Source of the DNA: DATARH01 sp963789255
GTDB taxonomy: Bacteria > Pseudomonadota > Alphaproteobacteria > ATCC43930 > CGMCC-115725
Length of the DNA: 64,000 bases
Direction: 5' to 3'
NCBI GenBank assembly: GCA_963789255.1
Contig: CAWBJW010000002.1
Span: 2,572,849-2,636,848, forward strand
A model generated the notes under the pieces. It did no database searches, was not told where the DNA came from, and saw only the letters and a program-made list of their open reading frames with translations. Shown one piece after another: positions 15,685 through 26,500 of the stretch. The first letter of the stretch is position 1. Every line of letters starts with the position of its first letter. A program made the translations under genes and the position numbers.

Positions 15685-18019
15685 ATGGCCGACCTCGACC
15701 ACCCTCCGCCGCCCGCCGCTCACCGCGTGCCGCACAGCTCCCATTGGGGGGCGTTTTCGGTGCGGGTGCGGGAGCTCGGCATCGAAATCGTGCCGCATCC
15801 GCGCGACGCCGACCCGTCGGCCCTGCTTGGCAACATCGCGGCGTCGGTGTTGCACAAGGCGCGGGTCGCCCGGCCGATGGTCCGGCGCGGCTGGCTGGAG
15901 CAGGGTCCGGGACCCGACCCGCGGCGCGGCAGCGACGAATTCGTGCCGGTTTCGTGGCCGGAAGCGCTCGACCTTGCCGCCGCGGAATTGCGCCGCGTCT
16001 ACACCGCGCACGGGCCGCGCGCGGTGTTCGGCGGGTCCTATGGCTGGGCCAGCGCCGGGCGCTTTCACGACGCGCAACACCAGATCCATCGCTTCCTGAA
16101 CCTCGCCGGTGGCTACGTCCGGTCGGTGAACTCCTATAGTTCGGGCGCGGCGGCGGTGATATTGCCGCACGTCATCGGCCCGCAAGCGGCGGTCGCCGGC
16201 AACAACGTCAGCCTGGGCCGAACTGGTGGACGAGAGCGCGCTGGTCCTCGCCTTTGGCGGCATGGCGCTGAAAAACAACGATGTCGGCGGCGGCGGGTCA
16301 AGCCAGCACATCGCCCGCGACAGTCTCGCCGCGGCGCACGCCCGCGGCGTCGAATTTCACCTGATCGGCCCGTTGCGCGATGATTTTCCAGATCAGGTCG
16401 AGGCTATCTGGCATCCGATCCGACCCGGCACCGATGTCGCACTGATGCTCGCTCTGGCGCACACGCTGGTCGCCGAGGGATTGCACGACCGCGCCTTCCT
16501 CGACCGGTTCTGCACCGGCTGGGGGACGTTCGCGGCCTATCTCCTCGGCCGCGACGACGGACAAGCCAAAGACGCTCTCTGGGCCGCCGCGATCTGCGGC
16601 ATTCCGGCCGACGAGATCGTCGCATTGGCGCGGCGTTGCGCCGGGCGCCGCACCCTCGTCACCTGCTCGATGTCCTTGCAACGCGCCGAGCATGGCGAGC
16701 AGCCGGTGTGGATGGGCGTGGTATTGGCGGCAATGCTCGGCCAGATCGGCCTCAGGGGCGGCGGATTCGCCTATGCGCTGGGCTCGACCTCGAACACCGG
16801 CAAGCCGCCGCTGGCGGTGCCGTTGCCGACATTGCCGACCGGTCGCAACAGCATCTCCGACTTCATCCCGGTGGCGCGCATCGCCGACATGCTGCTGCAG
16901 CCGGGCGAGCAGTTTGATTACGACGGCCAGAACCTCACCTATCCCGACATCAGGCTGGTCTACTGGGCCGGCGGCAATCCGTTTCACCACCATCAGGATC
17001 TGAACCGGCTGCGCCGCGCCTTCGCCCGGCCCGATACGGTGATCGTGCACGAGCAGGCCTGGACGGCGAGCGCGCGCCACGCCGATATCGTGCTGCCGGC
17101 GACAATCACGCTGGAGCGCGAGGATATCGGCGCCGCTGCCGGCGATCCGCTGCTGGTGGCGATGCATCGCGCGGTCATGCCCTACCGCGAGGCGCGCGAC
17201 GATTACGCCATTTTCGCCGGCCTCGCCGAGCGGCTCGGCTTTGCCGACAAGTTCACCGAGGGCCGCACCGCTCGGCAGTGGCTCGAACAGTTCTACGAAC
17301 CGACCCGCCGCGCCCTGGCCGAGCACGGCATCAACGCGCCTGATTTCGCGCAATTCTGGGAGGACGGCGAGCTGGTGCTGCCGACACAGGACAGGGATGG
17401 CGGCCCGGTCCGCGCCTTCCGCCGCAACCCCGACACTGCGCCTCTGCCGACGCCGAGCGGCAGGATCGAGATCGTCTCCGCGACGATCGCCGGCTTTGGC
17501 TATGCCGACTGCCCGGGACACCCGGCCTGGCTGCCGCCGGTCGACGGCGCCGGTTCGCCTGCCGCTGCGCGCTTCCCCTTGCAGCTTGTCGCCAACCAGC
17601 CGGCGACCCGATTGCACAGCCAATTGGATTTCGGCGCCACCAGCCTCGCCGCGAAGATCAACGGTCGCGAGCCGGTGCGCATCCACCCGCAGGACGCCGC
17701 CGCCCGCGGCATCGCCAACGGCGACATCGTGCGGCTCTACAACGAGCGCGGCGCCTGCCTTGCCGGGGCGGTGCTGAGCAATGCGCTGCGCCCAGGCGTC
17801 GTCCAGCTGTCGACCGGGGCCTGGTACGACCCCGAAGACCCAGCCGCGGAGCAGCCCTTGTGCGTGCACGGCAACCCGAATGTGCTGACGCGCGACGTCG
17901 GCACCTCCCGCCTCGCGCAGGGCTGCACCGGGCAGCTCAGCCTCGTCGAGATCGAGCGTTTCGACCATGCCCTGCCGCGCATCTCGGCATTCGACCCGCC
18001 GCCGGGAGGGATCGACTGA
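15685..18019 (+). pseudogene. BisC/DMSO-reductase-type molybdoenzyme, one +1 frameshift
   Basis: A molybdopterin-guanine-dinucleotide oxidoreductase of the biotin sulfoxide reductase/TMAO reductase group. The first frame carries SSHWGAFSVRVRELGIE and the molybdenum-ligand serine in NSYSSGAAAVILPHVIG. At about 16210-16216 one extra base shifts the frame; without it the text runs NNVSWAELVDESALVLAFGG and on to LPATITLEREDIG, VANQPATRLHSQLDFG and the final domain ending near 18019. Repaired length is 777 residues, right for BisC. There is no twin-arginine signal, so it is cytoplasmic like BisC. It probably reduces an S- or N-oxide; which one is unknown. Confidence 0.82.
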
Positions 18020-18052
18020 CGGAACCGGTCGGGCTCGGCGTCATCGTCTTCC

Positions 18053-19594
18053 TCAAATCGGCGATGGGCTCCGGACCGGGCTGATCATCCAGGTGCCGGC
18101 AACGATGGCAAGCACGATCAGGCCGGGGACGATGGCGAGCCAGGTTCCGGTCGCCGCCAGGGCGCCGGTGCCGGCCCAGCCGATCGAAGACAGCGCCTCG
18201 GCAAAGGTGGCGATGCGCGACGAGGTCTGGCGGCGCCGGAAGAGGCTGCGCCTTGCCTGGGTGCGAAACCAGAATTGGATCGCGATGGCCGAGCCCGCCG
18301 CGATGGCAATGCCGCACGACGCGACGAGTGCAGCAAAGGGCGCGTAGACGGCGAGCACGACGACAAAGGGCGCGAAGATCACGGCAATCACGCTGAGCAC
18401 CGCCTCGATCTTGGCACGAAGAACGCGGGCTGCCGACACCGGCGCCGACGCGATCAGCTCGGGCGCGTCTTCGCCCGACACCGCGAGCCAGGCCAGGCCG
18501 CCGGCCAATTGTCCCGCGGCCACGATAAAGACCGGCACCAGCAGCGCCGATGCGCCGCCACCGTGGTAGAAGCTGCGCCACATCAGGAAGGCGGCCGGCA
18601 ACAGGTAGAGCAACTGCATCAGGGTCTGCGACACCAGCCACGGATCGCGCAGCAGCAGCGTCCACTCCTTGCGGCGCAACGCCTGTCCGGGCGCCGAATT
18701 GTGGAAGCGCGCGGGTCGCCGCCTGCGCGACGGCGTGTCATGCGCTACAGCGCCGGCGGCCAGCGCGAGCCGTCCGAAGCGCGGCGCGAAGACAGCGATC
18801 GCGGCGGCCAGGGCAATCATGCCGAGGCCAACGAACGCGGCCAGCGGGATCGGCCTGCCAAGGGCGGCGCGGGCCGGCCACCAGAGGATGCTGCCGACAT
18901 CGGGCGCGAGCCTGGCGAGCGCCGGCGATTGCAGCGCCGCCATCCGCGACATCGTCCCAAATGAGAGGATTGCCGCAAACTGAACGCCGATGACGAACGC
19001 GGCGCCGATGATCGCCGCGAGGACCTGCGCGACGAACCGCGTGCGCCGCGGGCCGATCGCGCGAAACATCGCGACGGTGACCGCAACCGCAACCGCGACC
19101 GCGTCCATCGCCAGCGCCAAGCCGACCGCATATGCGCCGAGCCAGTGCGCTCCGCCGCGCCAGACCAGCACGTTGATTAACGGCGCGGCAAGCACGAACG
19201 ATTGAGCCGCGACCGTCGCCGCCATCGCCGCGATGCGCACGGCAAACAGGCGCCACGCCGCGACCGGCGAGGCCAGGATCAGATCGAGATCGCCGCGCGC
19301 GTAGAACCCCCGCGTCACCGATTCCAACGCCTGCGACAGCATCAGCGACGACGCCATCGCCAACGAGCCGGTGATGATCACCAGGATATGCTGATCTGGC
19401 GTGCCGGCGAGCTTCATCGAAGGTCCGAGCATCAGATAGGCGAGACCGTGCAGGAAGAGCACGAAGGCGATGAAGACGAGGGCCGAGGTAACAACACGCC
19501 GGCGATGCCCACCGGTTATCAGCCAAATCCAGTCGCGCCAGCTCAGCCGCGCTTCATGCAGCGCGAACCAGCCGATCGTGCCGGGTTGGCTCAT
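18053..19594 (-). CDS. ABC transporter permease, two-gene exporter
   Basis: 513 residues from ATG 19594, whose start overlaps the ATPase stop as ATGA. It has about ten to twelve hydrophobic spans, for example VVTSALVFIAFVLFLHGLAY, LVIITGSLAMASSLML and VIAVIFAPFVVVLAVYAPFA. A long cytoplasmic stretch rich in arginine (DTPSRRRRPARF) splits the protein in two halves. Such large single-subunit permeases pair with ABC-2-type ATPases in exporters of lipids or unknown substrates. It is convergent with the molybdoenzyme gene. Confidence 0.78.
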   Translation of the reverse strand: MSQPGTIGWFALHEARLSWRDWIWLITGGHRRRVVTSALVFIAFVLFLHGLAYLMLGPSMKLAGTPDQHILVIITGSLAMASSLMLSQALESVTRGFYARGDLDLILASPVAAWRLFAVRIAAMAATVAAQSFVLAAPLINVLVWRGGAHWLGAYAVGLALAMDAVAVAVAVTVAMFRAIGPRRTRFVAQVLAAIIGAAFVIGVQFAAILSFGTMSRMAALQSPALARLAPDVGSILWWPARAALGRPIPLAAFVGLGMIALAAAIAVFAPRFGRLALAAGAVAHDTPSRRRRPARFHNSAPGQALRRKEWTLLLRDPWLVSQTLMQLLYLLPAAFLMWRSFYHGGGASALLVPVFIVAAGQLAGGLAWLAVSGEDAPELIASAPVSAARVLRAKIEAVLSVIAVIFAPFVVVLAVYAPFAALVASCGIAIAAGSAIAIQFWFRTQARRSLFRRRQTSSRIATFAEALSSIGWAGTGALAATGTWLAIVPGLIVLAIVAGTWMISPVRSPSPI

Positions 19595-20361
19595 GGGGCG
19601 AGCGTACTTTTCGCGACCAGTGCGAGGAACGTGTCCTCGAGGGTGGCGTGGCCGGAGCCCTCGCGGCGGCGCAATTCGTCCAACGTGCCCTCGGCGATCA
19701 GCACGCCGTCGGCCATGACGCCGATGCGATCGGCCATGCGCTCGGCGACGTCCAGGATATGGGTCGTCATGACCACCGAGCAGCCGGACTGGACGCGCTC
19801 GCGCAGCATGTCCTTGATCAGGCGGGCCGAGCCGGCATCCAGGCCGGTGAATGGTTCGTCGAGGATGATCAGCCTGGGATCGTGGACGAGCGCCCCGGCC
19901 AGCGCCACCTTCTGGCGCATGCCCTTGGACAAACTCTCGCAGCGTTCCTGGGCATGCGGCGCCAGACCGAGCCAGTTGAGAAGCTCGCCGGCCCGCGCTG
20001 CCGCGCTTGCGCTGTCCACCCCCCACAGACCGGCGACGAAGTCGAGATACTCCAGGGGCGTCAGCTTGTCGTAGATCATCGGCTCGTCCGAGACCCAGGC
20101 CATGATCCGTTTGGCCGCGACGGGGTCGGCCAGCGCGTCGATCCCGAAGACGGCGATCGAGCCGCGATCCGGCTTGAGCAGGCCGGTCACCATTCGTAAC
20201 GTGGTCGTCTTGCCGGCGCCGTTGGGCCCGAGCAGCGTATAGAATTCGCCGGCGGGCACGCTCAGGTCCAATCCGTCCACAGCCGGACGTTCGAAACGTT
20301 TGGCGATCCCGCGGATCTCGAGGGCAGGCGCCGGGACTGCACCGTGCAATGGGCTCGGCAT
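19591..20361 (-). CDS. ABC transporter ATP-binding protein
   Basis: 256 residues. Walker A is GPNGAGKTTTL, the signature LSKGMRQKVALAGAL, Walker B LIILDEPFTGLD and the switch histidine is in TTHILD. The type is that of ABC-2 exporter ATPases (drug, polysaccharide or gliding-type), not importers. It overlaps the permease downstream by four bases, so the two are one operon and make an efflux or export pump. The cargo is not readable. Confidence 0.88.
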   Translation of the reverse strand: MPSPLHGAVPAPALEIRGIAKRFERPAVDGLDLSVPAGEFYTLLGPNGAGKTTTLRMVTGLLKPDRGSIAVFGIDALADPVAAKRIMAWVSDEPMIYDKLTPLEYLDFVAGLWGVDSASAAARAGELLNWLGLAPHAQERCESLSKGMRQKVALAGALVHDPRLIILDEPFTGLDAGSARLIKDMLRERVQSGCSVVMTTHILDVAERMADRIGVMADGVLIAEGTLDELRRREGSGHATLEDTFLALVAKSTLAP

Positions 20362-20394
20362 GGGTAACGGGACGGCGAAATTACGATCGCTCGG

Positions 20395-20556
20395 TCAGTC
20401 CGCCAGCCCGGCCGGGTGCCGCGTTGTCCAACCCGTCACGTCCTCGCAGCATTGCGGGACGCGATAGGGCATCGCCTCGGCGATGGGATGGCCGACAAGC
20501 CCGGTCAGACGATCGAGCCCGAGCGCGTGGGCCTTGTCGCGGAGCTCCCTGGTCAT
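20395..20556 (-). CDS. Possible small protein, 53 residues
   Basis: An ATG at 20556, with AGAGGGAAG upstream, opens a frame of 53 residues starting MTRELRDKAHALGLDRLTG, with PQCCEDVTGW near the end. Third codon positions are almost all G or C, as in the true genes around it. A cysteine pair is visible. I do not recognise the family. It lies just upstream of the ABC exporter, on the same strand, ending 34 bases before the ATPase start, so it may be the first gene of that transcript. Confidence 0.45.
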   Translation of the reverse strand: MTRELRDKAHALGLDRLTGLVGHPIAEAMPYRVPQCCEDVTGWTTRHPAGLAD

Positions 20557-20771
20557 CGGACGCTCTTCCCTCTTTTGAGACGCGGCGGTAATTCTAGCGC
20601 GTTCTGACGCTCGACGGCGCTCAATTCGGCCGGCGAGATGGAAGGGCTACCGACAGGAAACGCCCGAGGGATCCAACAGCCGACTTGCCGCTCCGTTGAA
20701 CCTCCCGAGGTTTCGGGTAGTATCCGGCGCGGCCAGGCTGGGTGATGGACCGGCGGTTGACGGAGTGAGGC

Positions 20772-21398
20772 ATGGACCAGGCGGCGACCGGGCCTATCAT
20801 CGGATATTTGGCGCAATCGCGCGATGCGTTGCAGGCTGCAATCGGCGACAGCGGGTTTGTCGATACGATCGCCGCAATGGTCAACCGGCTCAGCGCCGCG
20901 CTCGGAACCGGGCACAAGGTGCTCCTCGCGGGCAATGGCGGCAGCGCGGCCGACGCGCAGCATCTCGCTGGCGAGCTGCTGTGCCGGCTCAACTACGATC
21001 GCGCCCCGTTGGCCGCGATCGCGCTGACCACCGACAGCTCGGTGTTGACCGCGATCGGCAATGATTATGATTATGATCGCGTGTTCGAGCGCCAGGTGCT
21101 CGGGCTCGGCCGTCCGGGCGACGTGCTGATCGCGATCTCGACCTCGGGCCGCTCGCCAAACATCCTCCGGGCGATCGCGGCGGCGCGAGCGAGCGGCCTC
21201 TCGATCATCGGCTTTACCGGGAGAAGCTGCGGCGACATGGCGTCGCGCTGCGATCTGTGCCTGCGCGTGCCGTCGGAGTCGACGCCGATCATCCAGCAGG
21301 TCTACATGACAGCCGGGCACATCGTCTGCGGGCTCGTCGAGGAGCGCCTTTTCCCCCGCGTCGGCACGCCGCGCGCTGTCGCTGCTGTCGCGGGCTGA
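20772..21398 (+). CDS. gmhA: Phosphoheptose isomerase (SIS domain)
   Basis: 208 residues from ATG 20772 with GGAGTGAGG upstream. The SIS-domain features are LLAGNGGSAADAQHLAGEL, ALTTDSSVLTAIGNDYDYD and ISTSGRSPNIL. GmhA converts sedoheptulose 7-phosphate to D-glycero-D-manno-heptose 7-phosphate, the start of heptose synthesis for lipopolysaccharide core or glycan decorations. No other heptose genes (gmhB, hldE) are in the window, but glycosyltransferases follow immediately, which supports a surface-glycan role. The DnaA-binding relative DiaA has the same fold; context favours GmhA. Confidence 0.85.
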   Translation: MDQAATGPIIGYLAQSRDALQAAIGDSGFVDTIAAMVNRLSAALGTGHKVLLAGNGGSAADAQHLAGELLCRLNYDRAPLAAIALTTDSSVLTAIGNDYDYDRVFERQVLGLGRPGDVLIAISTSGRSPNILRAIAAARASGLSIIGFTGRSCGDMASRCDLCLRVPSESTPIIQQVYMTAGHIVCGLVEERLFPRVGTPRAVAAVAG

Positions 21399-21581
21399 TC
21401 GACCACTGCGCTATTCCGGCTGGAGCAACGCGATGTGCCGGCGAACGGCTCGCCATCGGCGAGGGAAGCGCGTCGCCTGTTCCTTGGCCGGCGCGGACCT
21501 CATCGATCGGTGTGCTGCCGCCACCCGGCGTCGGGATGCTTCGTTCGCTCATTGCTTTCGTGCAAATAACTGAGGTACTTG

Positions 21582-23516
21582 ATGGACGAGGGCAGAGCCT
21601 CTCCCCTCCCGATAGCGCAGAGCCGAGCCGCGCGCGCCGCTGTCTGCCAACCGACATTTATGACGATCGCGACGCCCGATCGCGCAGCGCAAAGCCGCAT
21701 CCTTGCCCGCTCCGCTCGCAGTTGCCATCCCGACGCCAGGCTGGTCGTGCTCGCTCTCGACGGGGCGCCGCAGATATTCGAGGATGCGTACGATCTTGTC
21801 ATCACGGTCAACCAGCTGTCCTTGAGCTGCCTTGCCGACATGCGGTTCCGCTATTCGACCGCCGAACTTTGCTTTGCGTTGAAGCCGTGGGTCATGCAGC
21901 ATCTTTTTGAGAAGTTGCCGGACGAGCCGATTTATTATTTCGATTCGGATATCGAGATTTTCACGCCTTTGGTCGAGGCCGGCGCGGCGCTGGCCGAGGG
22001 CGCCAATCTGGTGTTGATCCCCCACATCCTGGGGCCGGCGCTCGATCAGGCCGCCGAAGAGGCATTGCTGCGATCCGGAACCTTCAACGGAGGTTTCCTC
22101 GCCGTCGCCCCAACGCCGCAGGGGCGCGCTTTTGTCGCCTGGTGGGGCGAACGGCTGCGGGTCGGCGGCACCCTTGAAGGCACCTGCGGCGACCAGAAAT
22201 GGCTCGACCTCGCGCCGTCGATATTTGACGGCGTCGCGATCTTGCGGCATCCGGGCTATAATTTCGCGTTCTGGAACGCGCATGAACGCCCGCTGGGTTG
22301 CCTCAACGGCGTGTGGACCGCGGCGGGACAGTCACTACGGTTCGTGCATTACACTAGATGGAATTTGCAGGAGCAGGATTGCGAGCAGTATCTCGCCCAG
22401 CATTTTCGCGGTGATTGCCAACCGTTCGCCGGGCTTTTCGCCGACTATCAAAAAAAGGTACGGGAGGAGGACCTGTTCGGCGGGGAGCTGTCGCGAGGAA
22501 TTTATGGCGAGGTGCTCGCCCCTTCTGGAAAACCGGTCCCCGATCTGGTGCGCAATGCCTACGCCCGGCACGGCCCGACAGTCGACGGCGACGCCTCCGA
22601 GGTATTCGCTCACGCGATTTCCGTCCTCAACGCGCCGAGCAAAACCCGAGCGGATTTGCCTGACCTGCCGATGACCATTCTTCAGGACGAGATTTGGCAG
22701 CGGCACGCGGATCTGCGGTATCGCTTCGATGTCGATCGGGCGAGCGGCCGCCTGGCTTATCTGCGGCTGCTCGTCAAGTCCGGTGCGGCAGTGCTCGGGC
22801 TTCCCGCCGCTTTCCTGACGCCCGCGCATTCGGCTTTGGAAAGGGAGCGGGTACGGCAGCTCGCGGCACGCTTCGAGGCGGCAGTGCCGCCTCTTTCCAG
22901 CACCGATCCCGGCTTGCGGGAGCTGCCGGCATCGGTGGATACGATCGGCGCGTTGGTCGAGTGGCTGCCGCTGATGACCGTGGGCCCCGCCGGCGAACGC
23001 GTCCATGCCGGTGTATGCGCGACACCGGGGCAGACCGGGCACTTGGTCTATGGTCCTTATGTAGCGCTGGGTGCGGGCGATTATCGCGTGCGCATTTGCT
23101 GGAGCGCCGGGCGGCCGCTGCGGGCCGTCCGCCAAGGCCGGCCGGTCGCGACGATCGAGGCGGTATCCCGTTACGGCAAGACCTATTTGGCCCAGCGCGA
23201 ATTGCGGGTCGAGGACTGCGAAAGCCCGGAGCAAGAGCTGCTGTTTTGTATTGGCCGCCGGCCGCTGCCGGCATCCCCGATCGAGGTGCGGGTGTGGACC
23301 AGCGGCACGGTGCCGCTGACGGTTTCCTCGATCACCATCGAATTGGTTGAACGGCCCGCCGAACACCGCAACGGCCGGCTGACGAGCTCACGCCGGCAGC
23401 GATTGGGGCTCTCTCACGCCGATGTGCGACGGTTCGCGGCGGGCGGAGGCTCAGGCTCATTCGACGCGACGGCCGCGGCTCGCGCCGCGGCAGGGGGCGC
23501 GATCAGAGATTTGTAA
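21582..23516 (+). CDS. GT8-like glycosyltransferase with C-terminal beta domain
   Basis: 644 residues from ATG 21582, with GAGG seven bases upstream. The N-terminal half resembles nucleotide-diphospho-sugar transferases of the GT8 kind: MTIATPDRAAQSRILARSA, then DEPIYYFDSDIEIF with the D-x-D metal-sugar motif, GTFNGGFLAVAP and CGDQKWLD. The central and C-terminal part (residues about 440-590) is rich in predicted beta strands and looks like a carbohydrate-binding sandwich, with YGPYVALGAGDYRVRICWSAG. It follows gmhA by 183 bases. Its last 103 bases overlap the 3' end of the convergent TPR-glycosyltransferase gene, so one of the two C-termini may be shorter in nature. Confidence 0.72.
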   Translation: MDEGRASPLPIAQSRAARAAVCQPTFMTIATPDRAAQSRILARSARSCHPDARLVVLALDGAPQIFEDAYDLVITVNQLSLSCLADMRFRYSTAELCFALKPWVMQHLFEKLPDEPIYYFDSDIEIFTPLVEAGAALAEGANLVLIPHILGPALDQAAEEALLRSGTFNGGFLAVAPTPQGRAFVAWWGERLRVGGTLEGTCGDQKWLDLAPSIFDGVAILRHPGYNFAFWNAHERPLGCLNGVWTAAGQSLRFVHYTRWNLQEQDCEQYLAQHFRGDCQPFAGLFADYQKKVREEDLFGGELSRGIYGEVLAPSGKPVPDLVRNAYARHGPTVDGDASEVFAHAISVLNAPSKTRADLPDLPMTILQDEIWQRHADLRYRFDVDRASGRLAYLRLLVKSGAAVLGLPAAFLTPAHSALERERVRQLAARFEAAVPPLSSTDPGLRELPASVDTIGALVEWLPLMTVGPAGERVHAGVCATPGQTGHLVYGPYVALGAGDYRVRICWSAGRPLRAVRQGRPVATIEAVSRYGKTYLAQRELRVEDCESPEQELLFCIGRRPLPASPIEVRVWTSGTVPLTVSSITIELVERPAEHRNGRLTSSRRQRLGLSHADVRRFAAGGGSGSFDATAAARAAAGGAIRDL

Positions 23517-26500
23517 ATCTTCGCCAACTCGTCGGCTTGCTCGCTCGCCTTGCGAAATTCTGCCGAAGCTGGCGGCGAGTTCAGGTAGCGCTGTGAGTTG
23601 TTGTCGATCAGCGTAAGCACGCGGATCAAGTCGGACGCGTCCGAGACATCGATGATATGACCGTTGACGCCCTCAGTGACGCAGGCGCCGATGCTGCCGC
23701 GGTCCGACGCAACCACCCAGCAGCCAAAGTGCAACGCCTCGCGCGTCACCAGGCCAAAGCTTTCCGGCCATATCGATGGCGCGAGCAGCACGTCTATCCT
23801 TGCGTACAAATCGACAACCCGATCCTCTGGAACCTTTGCAAAAAACTCGACCGGCGTGCCATTCCACGATTCCCGGCGGGATTGTCCAAACTGCAACCAG
23901 CCATCCATGACCATCAGATGAAGATGCCCAAATTTCCTGCTCAACAGAGCATATTTAATGAGATCGTAGCCCTTGACGCGCGCCATCGAGCCGAGAAATG
24001 CGAGACGCACACGCCCATCGGCCGATGGGGTACGCTTTGGTTCGGGGAGGTGCGAGACCCCGTTTTCCACCGCCAGTACATTGGGCACACCGCAGCGACG
24101 ATAAAGATCGGCAAACCTGTCGGACACCGCCAGGACGTAATTGGCGGCGAACAAGGGTTGCCGAAGCTGCATCATCCTCTCGTATGCCGGTTTGCCCAGA
24201 TCCGAAATCACCGACAACGGATTTGCATAGTCATACAGTTCAAGCTCCCCGTATTCATCGACCGCGAACTGATGGCTTGAGATCCACCACGCATCATGGG
24301 CGGTAATAAGGTAAGGGATGCCGCGCTCTTCTGCTGCGGACACGACCGATGCCGTCAGGCGCTGAATGCAATGGAAATGGATCAGCGACGGGCGGATTTC
24401 ATCGAGAAAGGCGCCGAAGATCTGGTCAACACGGTCGTCCACCACCGCGCTCTCGACATCCGGGTCGGACCGTCTGGCGAGCGCGGTTATCCGGATTCCG
24501 TCCTGGACGTAGGATGAGGTTTCGTAATCCCGTTCGCCCCCATGAGTGGTCGCAAACACCTCGATGCGAAAATCGTCCGGGTACGCTGTCGATAGGTGGC
24601 GGACATTATCGTGGACGACCCGGGTCGCCCCCCCGATCGCCTGAGGCGGATAAAACACGTTGACAATCAGCACAGTCGGCGTCGCTGGCAATTCCGGGAA
24701 AGGCGCACACTCCTCGAATATCCTAACCAGGTTCTGCGCGGCCGCCTCGATGCTGTAAGTCCGGCGAACCCGGCGCCAGGCTTCCCGACCCATGCGTTGC
24801 CGCAAGGCGCTGTCGCGCACCAAAAGGTCGAGCGCCGACGTCCACTCCTCCAAAGTGTCGCAAATGAGACCGGTGATCCCGGGCTCGATGACCTCGCGGT
24901 ACGTACTGGTGCCACTGACGACCGACGGTATCCCAAACATCGCCGCTTCCATCCACTTGATCTCGCTCTTGCAGTCGGACATCAGCGACGGTTTGAGGAC
25001 AGCTATGTTGATATCGGCAGTCTGCAAAAGCGCCCAATATTGCTCAATATCCCAGTTGATCTCGACGATCCGCAAGTTATTGCGAATGGCTTCCAGCTGC
25101 GGGCTGAGGACGATGTACCCCGCGAGGACAATGGTGACGCGTTCGCCGTGCCGGCGGACGATCTCGACCAGCGCCGGCTCGACCAATTGCTGGAAATCCT
25201 CCTTGTGGGCTTTCGTTCCCGAGCCATAAAAGATGACCACGCGGTCGTTGCGATGCGATTTCGGCTCCCTGGATGACAGGAATTGGTGTGTGCTCCCAAA
25301 AGCATTCCGATGGATGAACGCTTTTCCTCCAGCAACGACCTTGGACATTTCCGCGGCGAGAGGCGTTGTCGATGCTATGCCGTAGTCGCATGACGCGATA
25401 GCATTCCGGTAAAGCGGGATCCCAAGCTTTAATCCGGCATACTCCTCCATGGCTATTAAGCCGCCATAACTTTCAAAACCGTCGGGAAAATCGTTGGTGA
25501 AAAGGAGATCGTCCACCTCGTAATATGTGGTAATTCCTAATTTTTTGGATTTATTTATCGCCAACATCATTCGAGCCAATCCGGGCAAACGGTAGAAGAT
25601 GACAGCATCATATTTGTAGATATCGGCCAAGTATTGATCAATTTCGGTCTCCTCATAGACGGCTACGCAGTAGCCGGCGGTCTTAAGCTGCTCGACCTTT
25701 TGATCGATACGGTAGAGGCGGCATTGCAGGCTGATCTCAACGGTCACGATCGCAATCGAGCGGATTGGGCGCCTGGGCAGGCAATTCTCGCCCACGATCA
25801 AAGACGATAGGGCCTCGCAGGCGCGCGACAAACGTTCGCGCGCCGTGTCAAACCGCCCGAGCATGGCCATTGGAAACGCTTGCCGCTGCCACTCCGACAA
25901 GATGAATTGATCGGCGGCAGCCTCGAAGCGGCGTCGAAGCTCCACATCACCGGGATGACAATGAACTCCTTGATGCAAACTCACCACGGAATTGTGAAGA
26001 TCCCCTAATCGTTCATTGCATGTGGCCAGGGTGAAATAAGATGAGATGTCATTCTCGCCTCTCGCGATAAGATCCTTATGGGTGCGCAGCGGTTCTAAAA
26101 AACTCCCTCTGCGTATCAGACAATCGGCGCGGTGTCTGATCGCGCGGGTGTGGGTGGGGACGCTATACAAGACGCGCTCATATATGCTCAAAGCTTCCTC
26201 GTCTTTTTCGTTTTCAGCAAAACGATCGGCAATCGCAACAAAAAAATCGGCAGACTCTTGCGTAATTGGCAGATATGACTGTGATTCCAGCACATCATTA
26301 TCGATGAACTGCGTGAACGAATCTGCCCACGCCAAGGTTTCCTCATCGGAATCTGACGAAGGCAGGTATAATGGGAGATCAATTTTTGCCAAGATGCTCG
26401 GGTCGATGTCGAGGACGCTTTTGACCCAATTCTGCCTATTCGGGTGCTGGTCCGCGCGGTAGCCGGCATTCAGCCACTGTCGGTAGGCGGCTCGCGGCGA

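Noticed and set aside
16298..17968. 556-residue minus-strand frame
   Set aside because: Shadow of the molybdoenzyme gene, no family features.
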